Shown piece by piece: positions 35,801 through 50,800 of a DNA stretch of 64,000 nucleotides. This DNA comes from Apostichopus japonicus (taxonomy: Eukaryota; Echinodermata; Holothuroidea; Aspidochirotida; Stichopodidae): the NCBI RefSeq assembly GCF_037975245.1, contig NC_092570.1:10519001-10583000 (forward strand). The letters run 5' to 3'. Made by a program: the position numbers and the translations under genes. A model generated the notes under the pieces. That model had not been told where the DNA came from, ran no database searches, and saw only the letters and a list, made by a program, of their open reading frames with translations. How positions within the stretch are numbered: the stretch's first letter is position 1; each line of letters starts with the position of its first letter.

Positions 35801-38800
35801 AAGTATTTAGAACATAGGACTTCACATTCCTTACTAAATATTTATTAAAATAGCAATGTATGCTATAGTATACAGTACATACGGTGGTAGATGCTGTATT
35901 CCCTCAGTACCCCTACAGTAACTAGGCAGGGTCATAAACTACTGTTGTATCTAGCTATTGGTATGTATATATATTTACTCCACTGTCATTGTTTGTCCTA
36001 GGCAACGTGAGATAACCAGCATATTTTACTGTGTACACTTGATATAACTAAATGTATCTTAGCTACAGTATGCTCATTCAAGTAAGTGTCATAAAGTAAG
36101 TGTAAGAGTTTACCCAAAGTTCAAGTTGTCATATCAGTAGAGAATCACCTTTCAGAAATGGCTCTCGGAAATTTAATAGTTCTGCATATTTCCAAATATG
36201 ATTGAACTTGATAACAGTCGCATATGTCCAAAGCCATCATTACCATATAGATATTTTTGGTATAAACAGTATAAAGTCAATATGGTTCCCTTTGCCATCA
36301 TAGATCATAGATGGTACATAGAGCAACAAGAGAGAAAAGAAACAGAGCTGTGTACATTACATTAGTGTGCAGCTTTCCCCCCAAATAAACAGTACTCTCT
36401 TTACACTCAGGACTATTGTAATTAACACTGTTTTACCGTTTGAAGTTTGAATGATGTACTGTTCTTAGTTAAATGTGAAAAATAAAGCTTGGTGGTTCAA
36501 AATGCTGCTAGAAACAGTAATATACCAGACTATCATGCCCTAGATCATGCCATATGAGGTCAATGTTTTTTACTTGGTTTTATTTGTCCTCCAAAGTTAG
36601 ATTATTTGGTTCTATACCCTATTCAGTGAAGCATACCCAAGGTCAAAAGAAAGTCAGGTTACAGTAAGTCTTTCACTGTTGAATTGGCTAGGTTGTAATT
36701 CAGTATTCTTTTGTGCTTTGGAAAACCTTCTGCCATGACCTGAGTGTTTGCATTTGTTTTCTAACTAATACAAGGTGAAAGTGAGCAGCGAGCACTATGA
36801 CGAGGAAAAATCCATAAAGACATAACAAAGGTGGTTATCCTGCTGGATTTACCTTGATAGGACCCTTAACCTTAGGTTTTGTTCAGCTTACAATCAGGAA
36901 GGCCACTCCATCTAGCTCCTATTAAAGAATCATTGTTTGTATGTATTGTGTGATTTTGTTATGACATGTTTGTGACTTGCTTGTGCCGTTTAAGGACTGT
37001 ACATTGCCTTTGAAGTGAAGTACTTTAAACAGGAAACCAGTACAGTACCTTGTGATACCCAATTGACTCAACATCATCATGACCATAATATTAATTACCT
37101 GTTAAAACCCATGTATGCTAAATAAAGAGTTAAGAGTCACACAAACTGACCTGTATGCAGTTTTTTGGACCCAGAAGGTTCAAATGATTGATTATATAGC
37201 TTCAAATTGTTATCAATAAATCTGCTCACTAAAATTTCGCACCGTAGAGCATCTCTGGCGGGCCGGACACAACCCTGCGGCGGGCCGGACTGTGGCCCGC
37301 GGGCCGTAGGTTGGACAACCCTGATATAGAAGATATGTACAGAAATCCTTATGAATTTTCTGAATTTTCTGAATTGTAAAGTATGTAATATAGCAGTATT
37401 AATATAGTGAATTCTTGTTCTTTGCAGCTGGTTGCTCCCTTTCCTTAGGTATGGCCACAAACACAACCTGGAAGAGAGTGATGTGTATGGCATTCTCAGC
37501 CATGACTCCATTAAGAAGCACTCTGTTAGGCTGGAGAGGTGAGTGTATTACAAACTTAACAACTTGATGGCATTCTCAGCCATGACTCCATTAAGAAGCA
37601 CTCTGTCAGGCTGGAGAGGTGAGTGTATTACAAACTTAGAAACTTGATGGCATTCTCAGCCATGACTCCATTAAGAAGCACTCTGTTAGGCTGGAGAGGT
37701 GAGTGTATTACAAACTTAACAACTTGATGGCATTCTCAGCCAGGACTCCATTAAGAAGCACTCTGTTAGGCTGGAGAGGTGAGTGTATTACAAACTTAAC
37801 AACTTGATGGCATTCTCAGCCAGGACTCCATGAAGAAGCACTCTGTTAGGCTGGAGAGGTGAGTGTATTACAAACTTAACAACTTGATGGCATTCTCAGC
37901 CATGACTCCATTAAGAAGCACTCTGTTAGGCTGGAGAGGTGAGTGTATTACAAACTTAACAACTTGATGGCATTCTCAGCCATGACTCCATTAAGAAGTG
38001 CTCTGTTAGGCTGGAGAGGTGAGTGTAGTACAAACTTATAAACTGGATCCGTCCCTTCTTGACTGTAAACTTAAAAACTTGATCAGTCTTTTCTTGACAG
38101 ACCTTTCACAACTGTTCAACTTGTGATATTGTCCTTACAGTCAGTCCTGTGTATGTCAGATCATACACATTTAAAAAATGTTTGGTCTTTCAACTTTCAC
38201 AAGAAACTCTGCTGGCATGAGTACAATCACTTCAAAACCTTTGAAGTTACAATAAACTGCCCAAGATTACAAAGGTACCTACGGTAGTGTAGTACAGGTC
38301 TTTAATATTGGGAAGGTAGCAGTTGGACAAGTCTGATATACTGAATGTATTTATCTTTGTTTTATCTGTTCTTGTTTAACCGACTTCTAAAGATAAATGG
38401 GCAGGATTGCAATTTTCGATTTAAAGTGCATTTGATCATATATGTACAGTATGCTACTCTCATATTCCAATATATCAGAAGTACTGTAGATAGTAAAACA
38501 AAATGTTTACATCTTGAAACAGTTTGGCATTAAAACAAGACCATCCCATAAATTGGTTGTTGAAGCCAGGGGATTGTTTTGTAAATTAAATTAGCTTTCA
38601 ACAAATATCCTCTTCAGTTCAGAACAATGTAAAATGTGATAGTGCACAGTCACTGACAGTTTAATAGGTTTAGGCTGACTAATGATGCACATAATGTATT
38701 GGTGGAATGTGATTGTTTGAGCTTATGTTATGTCTTATAGGAGAACAAAGTGTTGATGTTCAAATCCCATATTCAATCACAGAGAATCGAGAATTGCACA

Positions 38801-41800
38801 TCAGGTCTAACTCTTGTAACCTTCATGTCTTGTTCACTAACTCTAATAGCAGAAATTGAAGATATTTTACCATTGTGAAACTACATACTGTAATTGTAAT
38901 TAAGAGCAGATTTTTTTGTTGTTGATTTATGTGTGATGCTTCCCTTGAGTGAAATTTTGTACCCAACCTGTTGCCCTCAACACTAAGTGAAAATGCTATA
39001 TTACTTCGCTCCTCGCTTACCTGTCTCCCCACAACCTTAGTACCCTCGTTCTACCGTGCCTAGAATGTCCTGGTAACATTTTTAACAAGTGTTGGCCGTC
39101 CCCTCCGGTCAATGCCACTCCTTCTCATCCTAACATCCAAAGTGCCTGGATCACATGTTTTTTGAGTGGATTTTTCCTTCAGATTTCGTCCATAACAGTT
39201 ACCTAGGATTCAAGATTTTCCATCTACTGGATTATAGAGACTTTAGAAGTCACTTGCAGCTGGATTTAGGATCCTTTTCTTGCATAGGGAGGGATTTGGG
39301 GACTGTTTATTGGAACGACTAACACTCTGTGTAATTTCTGTGTAAGCCATAACATGGGTAGCAGTTCTGTGAAATGCTTACATGTTAGTAACACACCCTT
39401 TTTGTACGCCTTCCAGAACACCGGGAAGAGGAGCCCTGCAGGGCAGAGGTTGTGAAATAACGAGCAGACCATCTCGTTGTGACATTTTATACCCAATCTG
39501 TTGGCCTCAACACTAAATTATGGAAATGTAATACATGTGAAATAAAAGATCCAAAAGTCCAACATTGTTAACAGCTCTTTAACATGGTGAAATATCCTGT
39601 TACACATACTGTAGGTCCTGTATTCAATTCCCTAAAGTATTCATACACCACAGTTTTCTTTCTATTATAAGAGAAGTGCATTGCCCCAATGCAAGCAAAT
39701 TTTGGAGGCCCATTTAAAAGAGTTTTGAAAACTTTGAGGTCTGCAGAAAGTTTGCTTTTATTGCAGTTGCCAACCTGTCTTTCTGTAAAGTTTTCTTCTT
39801 AGATGATATCTAGAATTATGTTATGACAAGTGCAACTTAAATTTGATCTTTATGGACAAGCACAATTAATAAATCTTCCTGTAGAAGTAATTAGTGTAAT
39901 GGTAAGTTTTTATTGTGATCTGAACTAAATACTGTACTGTATGTGACTATTTTCTACAGTTACTTTTCAGAAATCGACCTCATGTTCTCTTCCTATTCTG
40001 CTTCCAGTATAGAAAAACAAAAAGAAAGTTATGATGAATTGCTGATTTTAGGAAGGGTCCATCATACAATCTATACTTGAGTTTACTTTACATTATAGGA
40101 ACAAGGCTTATTAGCTGCTGTCAGAGTTAAACAAGTGCACCATCAGTCACTGCCACACTGAATTGTCTAACTTCTAACACCAGATTACCATAACAATAGG
40201 GCAACAACATCAAACATGCAGATTTTGCACAAGAAGAAAAAATATATATCAAAATGTGTTGAACCAGTTGCAAAGACTGAAGTTTTAAGCCTGCTAAAAA
40301 TTGTAAGAAATGAACAAGATAAACAATAGGTGACTTAGAGGAGATAACAGACCTGAGTAAATTGTGGAAGAAAAATTGTGGAAGATAAAAAAATACGGAC
40401 AGCACAGACTTGGCATAAATGTTCACAAAAGCACTGTTAAAGCTGTACAATTCACTCATTCAGTCATTCAGATCATTAGACTGTTTAATATTCCTAAAGA
40501 AAACCATGCTATCCACTTGCATCAATCAGACTATTAGTACTGTATAAATACATTTGTAATGACAATGTGACAAATATCATAATGTAATGGTTGTTGGGTA
40601 ATAACCATATATCCACAATTCCCAGTGATGGAAGCTCCGCAAACTTCGCAAAGCACTTTGTTCAATAGGAACTGACTGTTCTACCATGCTGTATGTTCAG
40701 GCAGCTTTATAACACCAACAAGTCAATTGATCAAATCAGCACTGGAATATGTCTGTGTTGACTATAAGTTAGGAAATATCCCTGTATTAATAGGACTAAA
40801 CATGTAGTTTGCCTTGTATAATTTAACCATCTGCAATTTTAGTGAGTCCTGCTGCTTAAAATATTACTGATGCTTTACAGTAGTTCCTGTTGTACAAGTG
40901 CCCCTGTGGTTGGTCTACAGTTCAGTTAGATCATATGCAGTAGCAATACTGTATGTACAGCTCATAATACAGAAACAAATCTTGACTGGAAACTATTAAC
41001 TTGTGTAAATGTAAGTTCACAAATGATAAACCTATTTCCATTGCTATTCAGGTTGCCTATTGTGTCTTTCTGGACACTACTTGTATATCAGATGACCTTG
41101 TCTGACCATGGAGGTAAAAACAGACCTTCATGGTCTGACAAACTTTAGTTCTAGCATGGAGGTAAAAACAGATGGTTTTAGGAATCTCAGGTTTTCTGGC
41201 AGCTTGTTAAGAATCAGCATTGGTTGTGTGTATGAAGGTGTGGGGATAAATGAATGCTTCTATAAAATCCTTATTGCTCTGTAGTAAATCGAATAAGTGT
41301 ACTGCAAACATACTGTAAACTACTACAAATCCAAAAGTATTAGGCGTTTTTACTTCCTCATGCTTGTTTTTCCTACCAATGTGAAGGACACTTTAACTTT
41401 TTGACCTTTTTTGTGCCTTGTGAAGTACTAGTTTTTTTTTCAGAGAACAATAATCCAACTGCTTTTTAAAGAAATTTTGTCACTATTTATACTTGACATT
41501 GAACTTGGAGTGAACTTGGATAAATTTAGATTCACTGTATGCTTGCCAACATCAGTATTTCAGTAAGAATTGATCTTATAAGTATTTTGTACTTTACAGC
41601 TTGTTTAGACTTCATGAACATAAAAGCTTTGTTATTAAGTTAGTCTTCAGGATGACTGGAGCTGTACTGAATGGTATCTTTTAGTGGAGTGTTAGCTTAG
41701 TGGTTAACGCCGGTGCCTTTCAATCAGAAGGTCCCGATTTCGAGTCACTCCAAGATTAATGTATGGCGTCCAGTTACAGAGTTGTTGACAATTGACAATT

Positions 41801-44800
41801 GATAATAATGGACGTTAAATATGAATGTAAGAGACTGACTTCGGTCAGCTTGCGGCTTTTATTAGCCAATGATAGCTTCTTCGCAAGTTCCTGCTTGCAT
41901 GAGGATCTAAAATACATATATCTGGCAGACATAACCATATACACAGTGATGTAACTATTTACTGTATTGATACCACAGTACCAGTAACTTAACTTTGCTG
42001 CCAAGTTACACTGTAGTAGAGATTAAGAGTCATAAGACAGGTGAATATTTCTATTTAGACTTTGTTTAACTCCTGATAACAGCTGAAGAAGTCTGTATGA
42101 TGTCAAGATGGTATGTGTGCAGTTAGAGGTTCTTGATGTGGTGCAGCACAGCTTGAAAACATGATGTAATACTCGAACGCTGGCCTTGTTGACTCTAGCA
42201 AGCAGTGCACCGCATAAACATATTTATGAGAAACAAGTGTGTGCAGTTGCTTGCTGCAAACAGGTAGGTACACACACTCCATGTTGCAGAGAAGTTACCA
42301 AAACTAATTGCAATTTGTTGATTACCAATCAACTCAGCTCATTAAGGGTGCATTAATGTTATATTGGTGCTATTCTTTGATCATAATTGCAAGCTGTCAA
42401 TAATGTGTAATTAATGAAGGTAAGCTGGAAAAAGTTGCAAACTTACCATTGTTTTGTAGTCAAATCGGCTTTACTTTGTTGCGTACTACGTGGCAGAAAC
42501 TAACTTTTATGTTGTCCTCAAAAGATGTTCAGTGCATTGCATAAATTGCAGCTCTGTGATGGAAAGTAAAATTTGTTGTAAGAAAGTAGCATCATTATGT
42601 CTCCAGTATTTGCAGAGCCCTTTTAGCTTTTTGCAGAAATTTTCAACATATAAATCACATTATGAATGACTTGACTATTTTTGTCATTTTTTACCTTTCA
42701 GAGAATGGGAAAGAGAGCTTCTAAAACAGAAAGAAACTGGGAAGTCTCCTAGCCTGGGATGGGCCCTCTTCAGAATATACCGTGTTCCAATGTTGACATT
42801 TGGCTTCATCTCTACACTTGAGGTACAGTATTAATGTACTCTGTAATATATACTTCACTCCTCTCTTAACTGTCTCCTCCATTCACCATACATGCATTCC
42901 AGTCTACCTACAGTAACCTGTATACTACATGGTAACATCTTAGCTAGATGCACCCTCATGGACCCACTTCCAGGTCAATGCCCACATTTTCCACACAAGC
43001 CTATAACTCAACAGGGTGAGTGATGGGCATAATGTACAATTACTTACCATCGTATAGAAGTTAAGATGGTCATGGAGTATCGCAAGTTGACTGAGGCCCT
43101 TCTAACAGTGTTGGAGCTGGTAAGGTGAACAATTAGTGACTTCTATATCTGATCTGCAGACAACCAGAAAAAGGTGATTTAAGCAGGAGCTTGCAAGTTG
43201 TATTAAACCTAATAAGACAAAGACGAATGAACAATCGGAATCAGCAAGACTATAAGTAATAGAGTTGTACAGTAGGTAGATCACCTGTGTAACCAGGTAC
43301 AAGAGAGGCATTCAGCTACAGTATGATAGTCAAGACTGTTACATTGACTGATGTATGGATGCCACATAGTTCTCTTATTAATGAAGTGACATATCTTAAT
43401 ATCCTTTGAATGCCTGTCATTTAGAAAGGTAAACTTGCCCATAAAAAAACAATGTTACAATCATTTATTTTTCCCCCACAGGAATGTGTATTTAAAATTG
43501 CCCAGCCAATACTTCTGGCAGTTCTTGTGCAGTACTTTGGCGACACCCCTTCTATAACGCAACAGCAGGCCTACCTCTGTGCAGCTGGAATTGGGTTTTG
43601 CTCCATCATGCTCTTGACTATGCATCACTTCAGCTGGTTTGTATTCAGCAGGACTGGGATGCATATGAGGATATCTGTTACAGCACTAGTTTACAAGAAG
43701 GTAATAAACATGCGACTTTATTAATTTAAAAACAATGTTTTTATCACCATATGGTGGGCTAATCAAGCAATGACTACACTATGTATGGTTTATACTTATT
43801 TGATTATAGAAAGCTTGCTGAGTGAGTGATACATTTAGCTGAATTAGTCCAATCTAATAGTGTTGTTGTCATACATAAAGAAGAGCTTCAAAACTATAGA
43901 AATAGTCCAGTGTTGATGGATGTGACATGGTTTGGGTTGGTCTGAAATTCAAGGATCAGAAATTCTGGTTTCATCACAATTGGCTTAACCAACTGTCAAA
44001 GAAGGGTAGTGGAAGGCCATCCTAATGTAGGACAGGTTTGCAAGCTAAAGATGAATTATTTCAAAACAGAACTGTATAATGAACGCTCCCTACCACACCT
44101 TGTGGCTGGTAACTTTCATTTTACTCTCCTCTCCAGTATCATTCACAAAGTATGCGATCAGTGCTTCCAACACTATGTTATTTGTTCACATTTGGTAACC
44201 AGACATAATTCTCATTTTACCCCCTCTAATTCAGTCACTGAATCTAAGCAACGCAGCCTTCCAGCAAACAACAGTAGGCCAAATAGTCAATCTTTTGTCT
44301 AATGATGTGAACCGCTTCGATCGGGTAAGTACAAACTCAACATTTACACTAAGTCTAATGTCATATCTGCATTTTACTGCCTGCTAGATACTTTAACAAA
44401 TGGACAAAACTTGTTTAAGTTTTGGTTTCTCTCTGCTAGTCTCCTCTATAGTCTCCACACCCTCCCCACCTTCATTTTGAGCTCAGTTACCTAGGGAAGA
44501 AAACAGGGTCATCTTGGATTGTAACACAGATTTTGCAATAGTTACATACTGGCTTGGTTTGAATCAACATATTTTGGTGAAGAACATGAGGGGTCAGTCT
44601 GTCAAATGATACATGTGTAGTAATTGTCAAGAGGTTTCTATGATCTCGATCAAAGTTTGCTGGATTCAATCAGGTCAATATGTCATTGTTTACAGGCAAA
44701 GTGTACATTAGTCATTGAAAGCCAATGTATTTGCATTGCTTAAAGCTCTTGAGGTTGCTGGCATCATTTTGCCAAGATAGTTAATAGTTTAATTTATTTA

Positions 44801-47800
44801 TAGCATACTAACTGAGGAACAACAGAAGATTTCAAGGTGAAATGCAAGCTTGCAGACTATCAACTATCATTCCATTATACTTCCTTCTTCACATCCAATT
44901 GAATACTTTGACCACATAATTCTATATTAAGGTTCTAAGGTTAAAGAAAGTTTAAATGAAAGCAAGCATCTCACACCTGCAGAGACACAGACTTATATTG
45001 GTGATTAATAGAGATGTGCTGTGTATGCTCAAGATCCTTGATGTTAAGTCAATACCAAAGAAATCATTGAGTTTATACAGTTGATAAACTGGAATCTTTG
45101 TTGACTAAGTCGTCATCCGTTATAAATGAGTTACATCAAGGTCCATTGCATACCGCAAGGTCTGATAGAATGTGGTAGGTGTAAATAACAGGATGTCCTT
45201 CAGCCTTCCTTAAAGCAGCATTTTGCGTCCTTTTCTATGATTTTTCTCAACCTCACTGACTCCACTATGCCATAACGACATACATAACTAGCTGATCTAT
45301 ATAAATCTTACTTCAAATGGTGGCATTTGCAACTTTCAACTTTGTTTTTCTCCAAGATATTTTCTGTTGGGATCCCAATAAACCTCGCCCATAATATGAA
45401 TATTTAAACACTACGAAAGTCATTGATCAATACGTAATACAACACCATGCTTGATTTGTGTACAGTCTATATGGCAGTTGTACCAGGGAGTTCCATAACA
45501 ACTCTCTGGTTGTACCAACGCAAAGTCTTGAATCTATTTTTAGCAACGGCTCATAACTAAACCTGCATCTCTGATTGGTTGAATTTAAACTAGTGGGTTT
45601 GGGGGAACTGTATGCAATTAATTTTAAATGTGGAATTTATCGTGGACACTTCTCTTAACTGCAAATATCCTTAATTACTCGCCAATTAATGTTGTTGGCA
45701 GGGAAAAAATTGGCGTATATCTTAGTTTGCTGTTTTGTGATTGATATGTAAAAAACTTGATGGACATGTCAAAAAAGTAGAAAACTGCGACCAAATGCAA
45801 AATGCTGCTTTAAAGGCATATTCCAGTGGCAGACAATGTGACGCTTACATGGAAAAGAAAAATATCTACACAGCTAGTTGAAAACCCCATCTCAATATCT
45901 TATCCCTAACTCAACATACGGCTGATTGAATGGAAATATTTAGCGCCATCATTCCCTGGAGTTGATCACAATGGGTGGTCTGTGCTGGTATGACAGCAAA
46001 TCTTTGTTAAAAGCGTTATTTTCCTGTTATAATCTTCTTGTTGATTTACCCTTGGCACCTGATCAATTTGGAATCTGCACTTAGTTCTCTTTTTATCCTC
46101 AAAATGCAACTTTCTTGTAGAGATTTTATTTTCCTGTGTGAATTAGTGAGTTATCTATTATAAAGAAAACAAACTTTTTCAGATGAATTGCCATAATGAC
46201 ATTATTCTCACTCCTGTTGCCAGATGCATTCACAAAAATACCATCAAATTTAAAACAATTGATATCTTTGCACTACAAGATGATACTAAGAAGTAGATTT
46301 GACATAGAGATGCAGAAAATTATCAGCATTTTAAATAAGCAATCAACTTCAGCAGCCAAGATATCTGTGTAATGCAGCTTTTTCTATGATTTGGATAAGT
46401 CTTTTTATATTGCAATGATACTCAGATCCTGTGACAAGTCAGTAATTTTTTACCTGGACTATTCAAATTATATGTTAATGACAAGAATGTATTAAAATTC
46501 TAGAATTTATGGCTCACTCATTATATCTTCCATCTATTACTGATATATGACTAATATTATAAAGTGTCTGAAATTTTCAGGATTGAATGGAATTTTTATG
46601 TAATACACATATTAATTTCCTTTATGTACTGAGAAAACACAGGAATAAGTTTCATCGTGAACAATATTTCTGATCTTGAGCAAAATCAGGTTTAGTGAAA
46701 AGTCAGAAATTCATGAATCAAGTCTAAAACTTGCTCAAAAGGATTGTTTTGGACGTTAGCTTTATAGCATTGCCATTTTATGGTTACATGGATAATAACA
46801 TGTAATGTACCCTTCTAATTTAGTGGCTCATCAACCATAAAATATTATTCACAATACAATTACTTTTGTGGTTTGTAATTTTTGAATTTCAAGAAACCAT
46901 GTCATGTATATAGCAATGTGAAAATGAATATTTTGAGCTAACAACTAGGCAATGGAACCGTTAAATTGACCATCATTGTTTTTGTCTGTTACCCTAATTC
47001 TGCGATTACTTATCAATAGATGATGAATGTTACATTGTGTTGTATTGATTTTTCTTGTTTTGTCAGGTTACTCTCTTTATGCATTATTTGTGGATAGCAC
47101 CAATACAAATATTAACCATGCTGGCTGTACTTTGGTACCAGATGGGGCCACTCTCCCTGATTGCAATTGGCACTTTATCGTTTCTTATACCTGTACAAGC
47201 ATTTATGGCTAAGATGTTTTCTTCTTTAAGGTAAGTTGTTACTGTTTTCTTTTAGTTAAATCAGTTGATAGCTTTTATCATCAATTATTGCATTTCTTTT
47301 GTATTTCCTTTATTGTTTTCCTCATTTACACTTTTTCATATTCTAGAGCTAAGACAGCAGTTTTGACAGATGAGCGAGTTAGAATAATGAATGAAATTAT
47401 TTCTGCCAACAAAGTCATCAAGGTCCATGGTTGGGAGGAGTCTTTCACAGCACAGATCAAAGAAGCCAGGCGGTAAGATCTCAAAAGTTAGGAATTAAGA
47501 TACTTTCAGTACTTTATGAAGTACATCTCTTAGTGCAGAGTTTATCATTTGATTGAAACTGTTTGACACTATTCCTAGAAGTAAAAACCATTATTACCAT
47601 AACTTCAAAAGTTCAAGCTCTGACAAAGTTCAAATGGAGTTGCCATTATTATATTAATTACATAAGGAACCATCAGCATCAAGGAAGACCTCAGTTTCTT
47701 TATATTGTGATCGGAATCTTGCCTTATGTACTTAGTTTAAATGCTATGATTCTAGGCATATCTAGCGTATGTTGTACAGCTTCACAAGTGGCATAACTTG

Positions 47801-50800
47801 AAGTGATATAACTGTTGTTATGTTTTAACATAGTATGTACCTAGTGGTTTCTACTGAGCATGACTGAGGTAGCTGAATACTCATGATCGGAACCTAATAT
47901 GAAATTTAAAGTGAATGGAACATTGCACTTAGAGATGTATATATATGGCTGTGTGGGTTACGAAAGCCCTAACAGCAATAACACAGCTAACAAATTGTTC
48001 CAGAGATTCTCAATTTGTAAGCTTGTTGTCCAGGTGTTTGTTGCCATAGCAACACACAGCAAAGTTTATCATTACAGGAGGACATCACAGAGGTTGTGAA
48101 ATCAGTCATGAGAGACTTCACGTAAAATGTCAACCGTCCTTTACCGGACAATAATTGCCAAATATTGTTACTTATTTTTTATATTGCATGTTTGCAATTT
48201 TCACCTAGCTTAAAATGGAAGACTTCAAAATTTTTGTGCATTGTAGATTTCCCTTGTTTCACCAGAAAGGTTGAATGCCAAAAAAAAAAGTATTTGGAGA
48301 TCTGAGAGCATTGTGATCTTAGTCATTGTGAAAAGCATTGGGGATGATATATCAGTTTATATACAATGTGCATGTTTCAAAAGAATTGGAACCCTCAACC
48401 CTCACACACACAGGGTTAGACATTAGTGTAAAACATTTATTTGTAGTCTTTCAATGTGACATAAGTACTCTTCTGTTTAAAATTTGTTCATCCATGCCAT
48501 TCCTCCACTCAAGAAAAGAAGCAACATCCTTAAAGACACTGAATTAGCAGATGAAACTAAGCCTGAGTACAAGAGACTAACCATACACTTCTCCAAACAA
48601 AGTAGTAATATTTTCCTCTTTTCTGTATCTACGCTGAGTCTGTTAATTAACAGAACAAATCCAATTTACAAACATGATATGCCCGACTTCTCTCTGACTG
48701 TTCAGTTACAGTACATGGAAATTTGTAAAGGAAGTATATTTGCCTTTTATATCTGCCATTTTGGTGATCATGGAATGTTTGATCAGTAAACTTAATACTG
48801 CCACTGATATTCAGCTGGTAGTTTAATATGTTTCTATGTTTCTTTTTGAATGTCTGGCCTATGTTAAACATTCAGTTTACTAGAGTTGGATGGATACAAT
48901 GTACTAACGTCAATTGGTGTTAGTTAAGGAAGTAATAGATTCAGGCATCAGACACATAGAAGCAATATAAGAGTTGGATTCATATACTGTACCATGGTCA
49001 ATTGGTGTTAGTTAAAGAAGTATACACTTGAATCAGGCATCAGACACATAGAAGCAATATAGAGTTGGATTCATATACTGTACTTTAGTCAATTGGTGTT
49101 AGTTAAAGAAGTATACACATGAATCAGGCATCAGACACATAGAAGCAATATAAGAGTTGGATTCATATACTGTACCATGGTCGATTGGTGTTGGTTAAGG
49201 AAGTAATGGAATCAGGCATAAGACACATAGAAGCAATATAAGAGTTGGATTCATATAAGTACTGTACCATAGATAATGGCTGTTAGTTAAGGAAGTAATA
49301 GAATCAGGCATCAGACACATAGAAGCAATATTGGCTGCCACATGTTACAACTACTTCTGTGAATATTTTGTATGAAAATTAAGATTACCTGATGTGTGGA
49401 AAGTGTGGCAACCTTCAGAGGCCGACTGTGTCCCTCTGAAGATCCTGCTGTCTACTTACATTTATATTTTCATACAGACTTTATGACAGTTTGTTAACAG
49501 TTTTACTCTCCCTTGTAATATTTGACAGGTGCTAGTTCCTGTACCTACAGTTTTACTCTCCCTTGTAATATTTGACAGGTGCAGGTTCCTGTACCTACAG
49601 TTTTACTCTCCCTTGTAATATTTGACAGGTGCTAGTTCCTGTACCTATTTTGGCAATTGACAAAATATTGATGATAATGTGTGTTTTACTGACGATAACT
49701 TGTTGTCTTAAAGTGTGTTGACCACTCTCTGCCACATTGGACCACAGTAGCTCTTAACAATAACTCTTACCTTTTTATTTACAGTATGTGTGCGTGTTGG
49801 TTTGGTGTGTAAAGAGTGTTAAGTGAAACTCACTAAATTAATGTGTGATATTTATGTGTAAAAATGTACTACCTGCAAAATTTGAATAGCACAAACAATC
49901 AATAGAGAGGTTAAAATGATTATTGAATGGATATTAACACTGTCATGTTATTATTATATTTTCAGTTGCCTAATATCTAGCAGGATGACAGTGTTGGTGA
50001 GGAAGATTACTCAGTTAATGTTAGGTCATGTCAATGTCATTTGAATTCTCTCCCTTAGGAAAGAGGTAACAAAGCTACTGCTTGCCAACGTGTTTCGAAG
50101 CATTATCTACATGATGTTTGTAGCCAATCGTCCAATTACAACTGGTGTAGTCTTTATCACATACGCATATGCCAGCGGGGCTTTATCTGTTTCAAAGCTG
50201 GTCTCAGCCATGTTACTCTTGGATATTGTAGGGACAGTCACTGGTGGCTATGTAAGCGTAGCTGTCCAGAACATCGTAGAGACAATGGTATCTCTTAAGA
50301 GGATGAAGGTACGCCTGTATGGGGTGTTCATCAATTCTCTCTTCACCCTTTCCTTCTCAGATACTGCCTTTCAAAACCTTTGCTTTATTTAATCTTTCTC
50401 TCTTTTAAAGGTGAACCTTTAATTGGTTGGTGTCTTTGCAATTAGTATTAGATGCAAAAACTGACAGATGTATACCTCTGTAGACCATTATAATCCACAT
50501 TGCAGCTTTGGTTAATTATTCTCAATTAATTAGGTTGATCAGTCAAGTATTCGATGAAATCACATGAAGATTATACCTCATAGGCGACAAAGGAACTATA
50601 ACTGTAGCACACAGGCCTCTGAGCACGTAGATTATCAGCTGTAGTGTAAATAAGTGAATCAAGTGACTTTAGTGTTTCAAAATTTAAAGCTCACAGGGGT
50701 GTTTGTGCTGTCTATTTCTCAGAGTGGCTAATACCCTTAAATAGGATGTTTCTGAGCACTTATGTTGGAGTCTGATCCTGAAAGAAATTACTGCAGTACC

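Noticed and set aside
37571-38050. Six extra functional mini-exons in the 80-bp repeat
   Set aside because: They would need 41-nt introns and acceptors without a pyrimidine tract; kept only as a low-probability option in the findings.
48484-48789. 101-codon plus-strand open frame in the intron before exon 8A
   Set aside because: No similarity to ABCC sequence, no splice context, and overlapped by another open frame on the other strand.
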